Origin: Polaribacter ponticola
GTDB taxonomy: Bacteria; Bacteroidota; Bacteroidia; Flavobacteriales; Flavobacteriaceae
Reading direction: 5' to 3'
DNA: 64,000 nucleotides
Assembly: GCF_026191475.2 (NCBI RefSeq)
Contig: NZ_JAOSLC020000002.1
Span: forward strand, 582,001-646,000
Each line of letters opens with the position of its first letter. Positions within the stretch are counted from its first letter, which is position 1. Positions 63,785 to 64,000 of this stretch are shown piece by piece. The position numbers and the translations under genes are program-made. The notes below the pieces were generated by a model. It saw only the letters and a list, made by a program, of their open reading frames with translations. It had not been told where the DNA came from and did no database searches.

Positions 63785-63818
63785 AGGGCAATATCTATAA
63801 GTATTGCCTTTCATTTTT
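63785..63818 (+). terminator. Terminator of susC-susD
   Basis: AAGGGCAATA pairs with TATTGCCTT around eight bases, followed by T-rich sequence, 40 bases after the susD stop. Confidence 0.75.
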
Positions 63819-63856
63819 TCTATTAAATTTAACTAAAAAAATACTATAAACTATTT

Positions 63857-64000
63857 ATGAAGCAACAAAAAACTTATCGCACTTCTTTTATCTTATTAAC
63901 TACTTTATTTTTTCTTTGGGGGTTTATAACAGTATTAGTAGATTCTTTAATTCCTCGTTTAAGAGAATTGTTTACCTTAACTTATTTTCAAGCTGGTATG
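63857..64000 (+). CDS. FucP-like sugar MFS permease (start only)
   Basis: The first 48 residues are in the window: MKQQKTYRTSFILLTTLFFL then WGFITVLVDSLIPRLRELF, the characteristic first helix of the FucP/glucose-galactose permease family, where WGF and D-x-L-I-P-x-L mark the sugar-proton symporters of Bacteroidota. It lies 110 bases after susD and beyond a terminator, fitting a sugar-use locus. The gene is cut by the window end. Confidence 0.85.
   Translation, partial: MKQQKTYRTSFILLTTLFFLWGFITVLVDSLIPRLRELFTLTYFQAGM

Overview
The window reads as chromosomal DNA of a marine-type member of the Flavobacteriaceae (Bacteroidota); Polaribacter, Tenacibaculum and relatives are the closest in feel, but the genus is not proven. 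The evidence is strong A+T richness, promoters of the Bacteroidota type (TAnnTTTG at -7), Bacteroidota-restricted families (DUF4252, DUF1684, DUF4293, DUF1599, GYDIA-type GHMP kinase, SusC/SusD), a mevalonate pathway, CdaA-type c-di-AMP synthesis next to folP, and Rho with a long disordered insertion. I see no prophage, insertion sequence, CRISPR array or rRNA. There is one tRNA, tRNA-Phe(GAA).

Layout. 0-6.7 kb: an MFS exporter, a membrane-anchored paraoxonase-like lactonase with two DUF lipoproteins, a palindromic repeat pair, then crotonase, FluC/CrcB, DoxX-thioredoxin and DUF1599 genes. 6.8-10 kb: LOG protein, folP, exbD and cdaA. 10-17 kb: small lipoprotein, ABC exporter and truA, a phosphoesterase, and a TPR histidine kinase / tandem-repeat lipoprotein / NarL-type regulator group. 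17-20 kb: DUF4293 and rho. 20-27.5 kb: an envelope operon reading coaX, outer-membrane protein, TPR protein, lptC, a small membrane protein, a CorC-like protein and a PpiD-like foldase. 27.6-34.4 kb: tRNA-Phe, a DinB-like protein, an rRNA pseudouridine synthase, UbiA prenyltransferase, mevalonate kinase, a MORN-type protein, mvaD and a LytTR/LytS two-component pair. 34.6-38.7 kb: ExbB-like protein, alpha/beta hydrolase, thiN and small genes. 38.7-42.7 kb: YhiN-type flavoprotein, GYDIA kinase, and HMG-CoA reductase fused to a DinB-like domain. 42.9-48.8 kb: peptide scavenging (DPP-IV-like peptidase and two POT transporters) and a thioredoxin. 48.8-53.6 kb: comEC, an NlpC/P60 lipoprotein, lpxB, a small membrane protein and surE. 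53.8-57.2 kb: tail-specific protease, thioesterase and DNA/RNA endonuclease. 57.4-64 kb: manA divergent from susC-susD and a FucP-like sugar permease cut by the window end. This last group looks like a sugar (possibly mannose or mannan) utilisation locus.

Two themes stand out. First, about 20 single-base indels break at least 16 genes, including rho, the PpiD foldase, comEC, prc and manA. Nearly all sit in A/T homopolymers, most of them read as exactly seven bases. This points to sequencing error rather than gene decay, so I annotate these genes across the break. Second, at least four families of extragenic palindromes lie between same-strand genes. Within the mevalonate genes, the HMG-CoA reductase-DinB fusion and its one-base-overlapping GYDIA kinase (a candidate for the missing phosphomevalonate kinase) are the most interesting biochemical observations. 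The susC/manA intergenic region carries several layered regulatory signals, including a perfect 40-bp palindrome.
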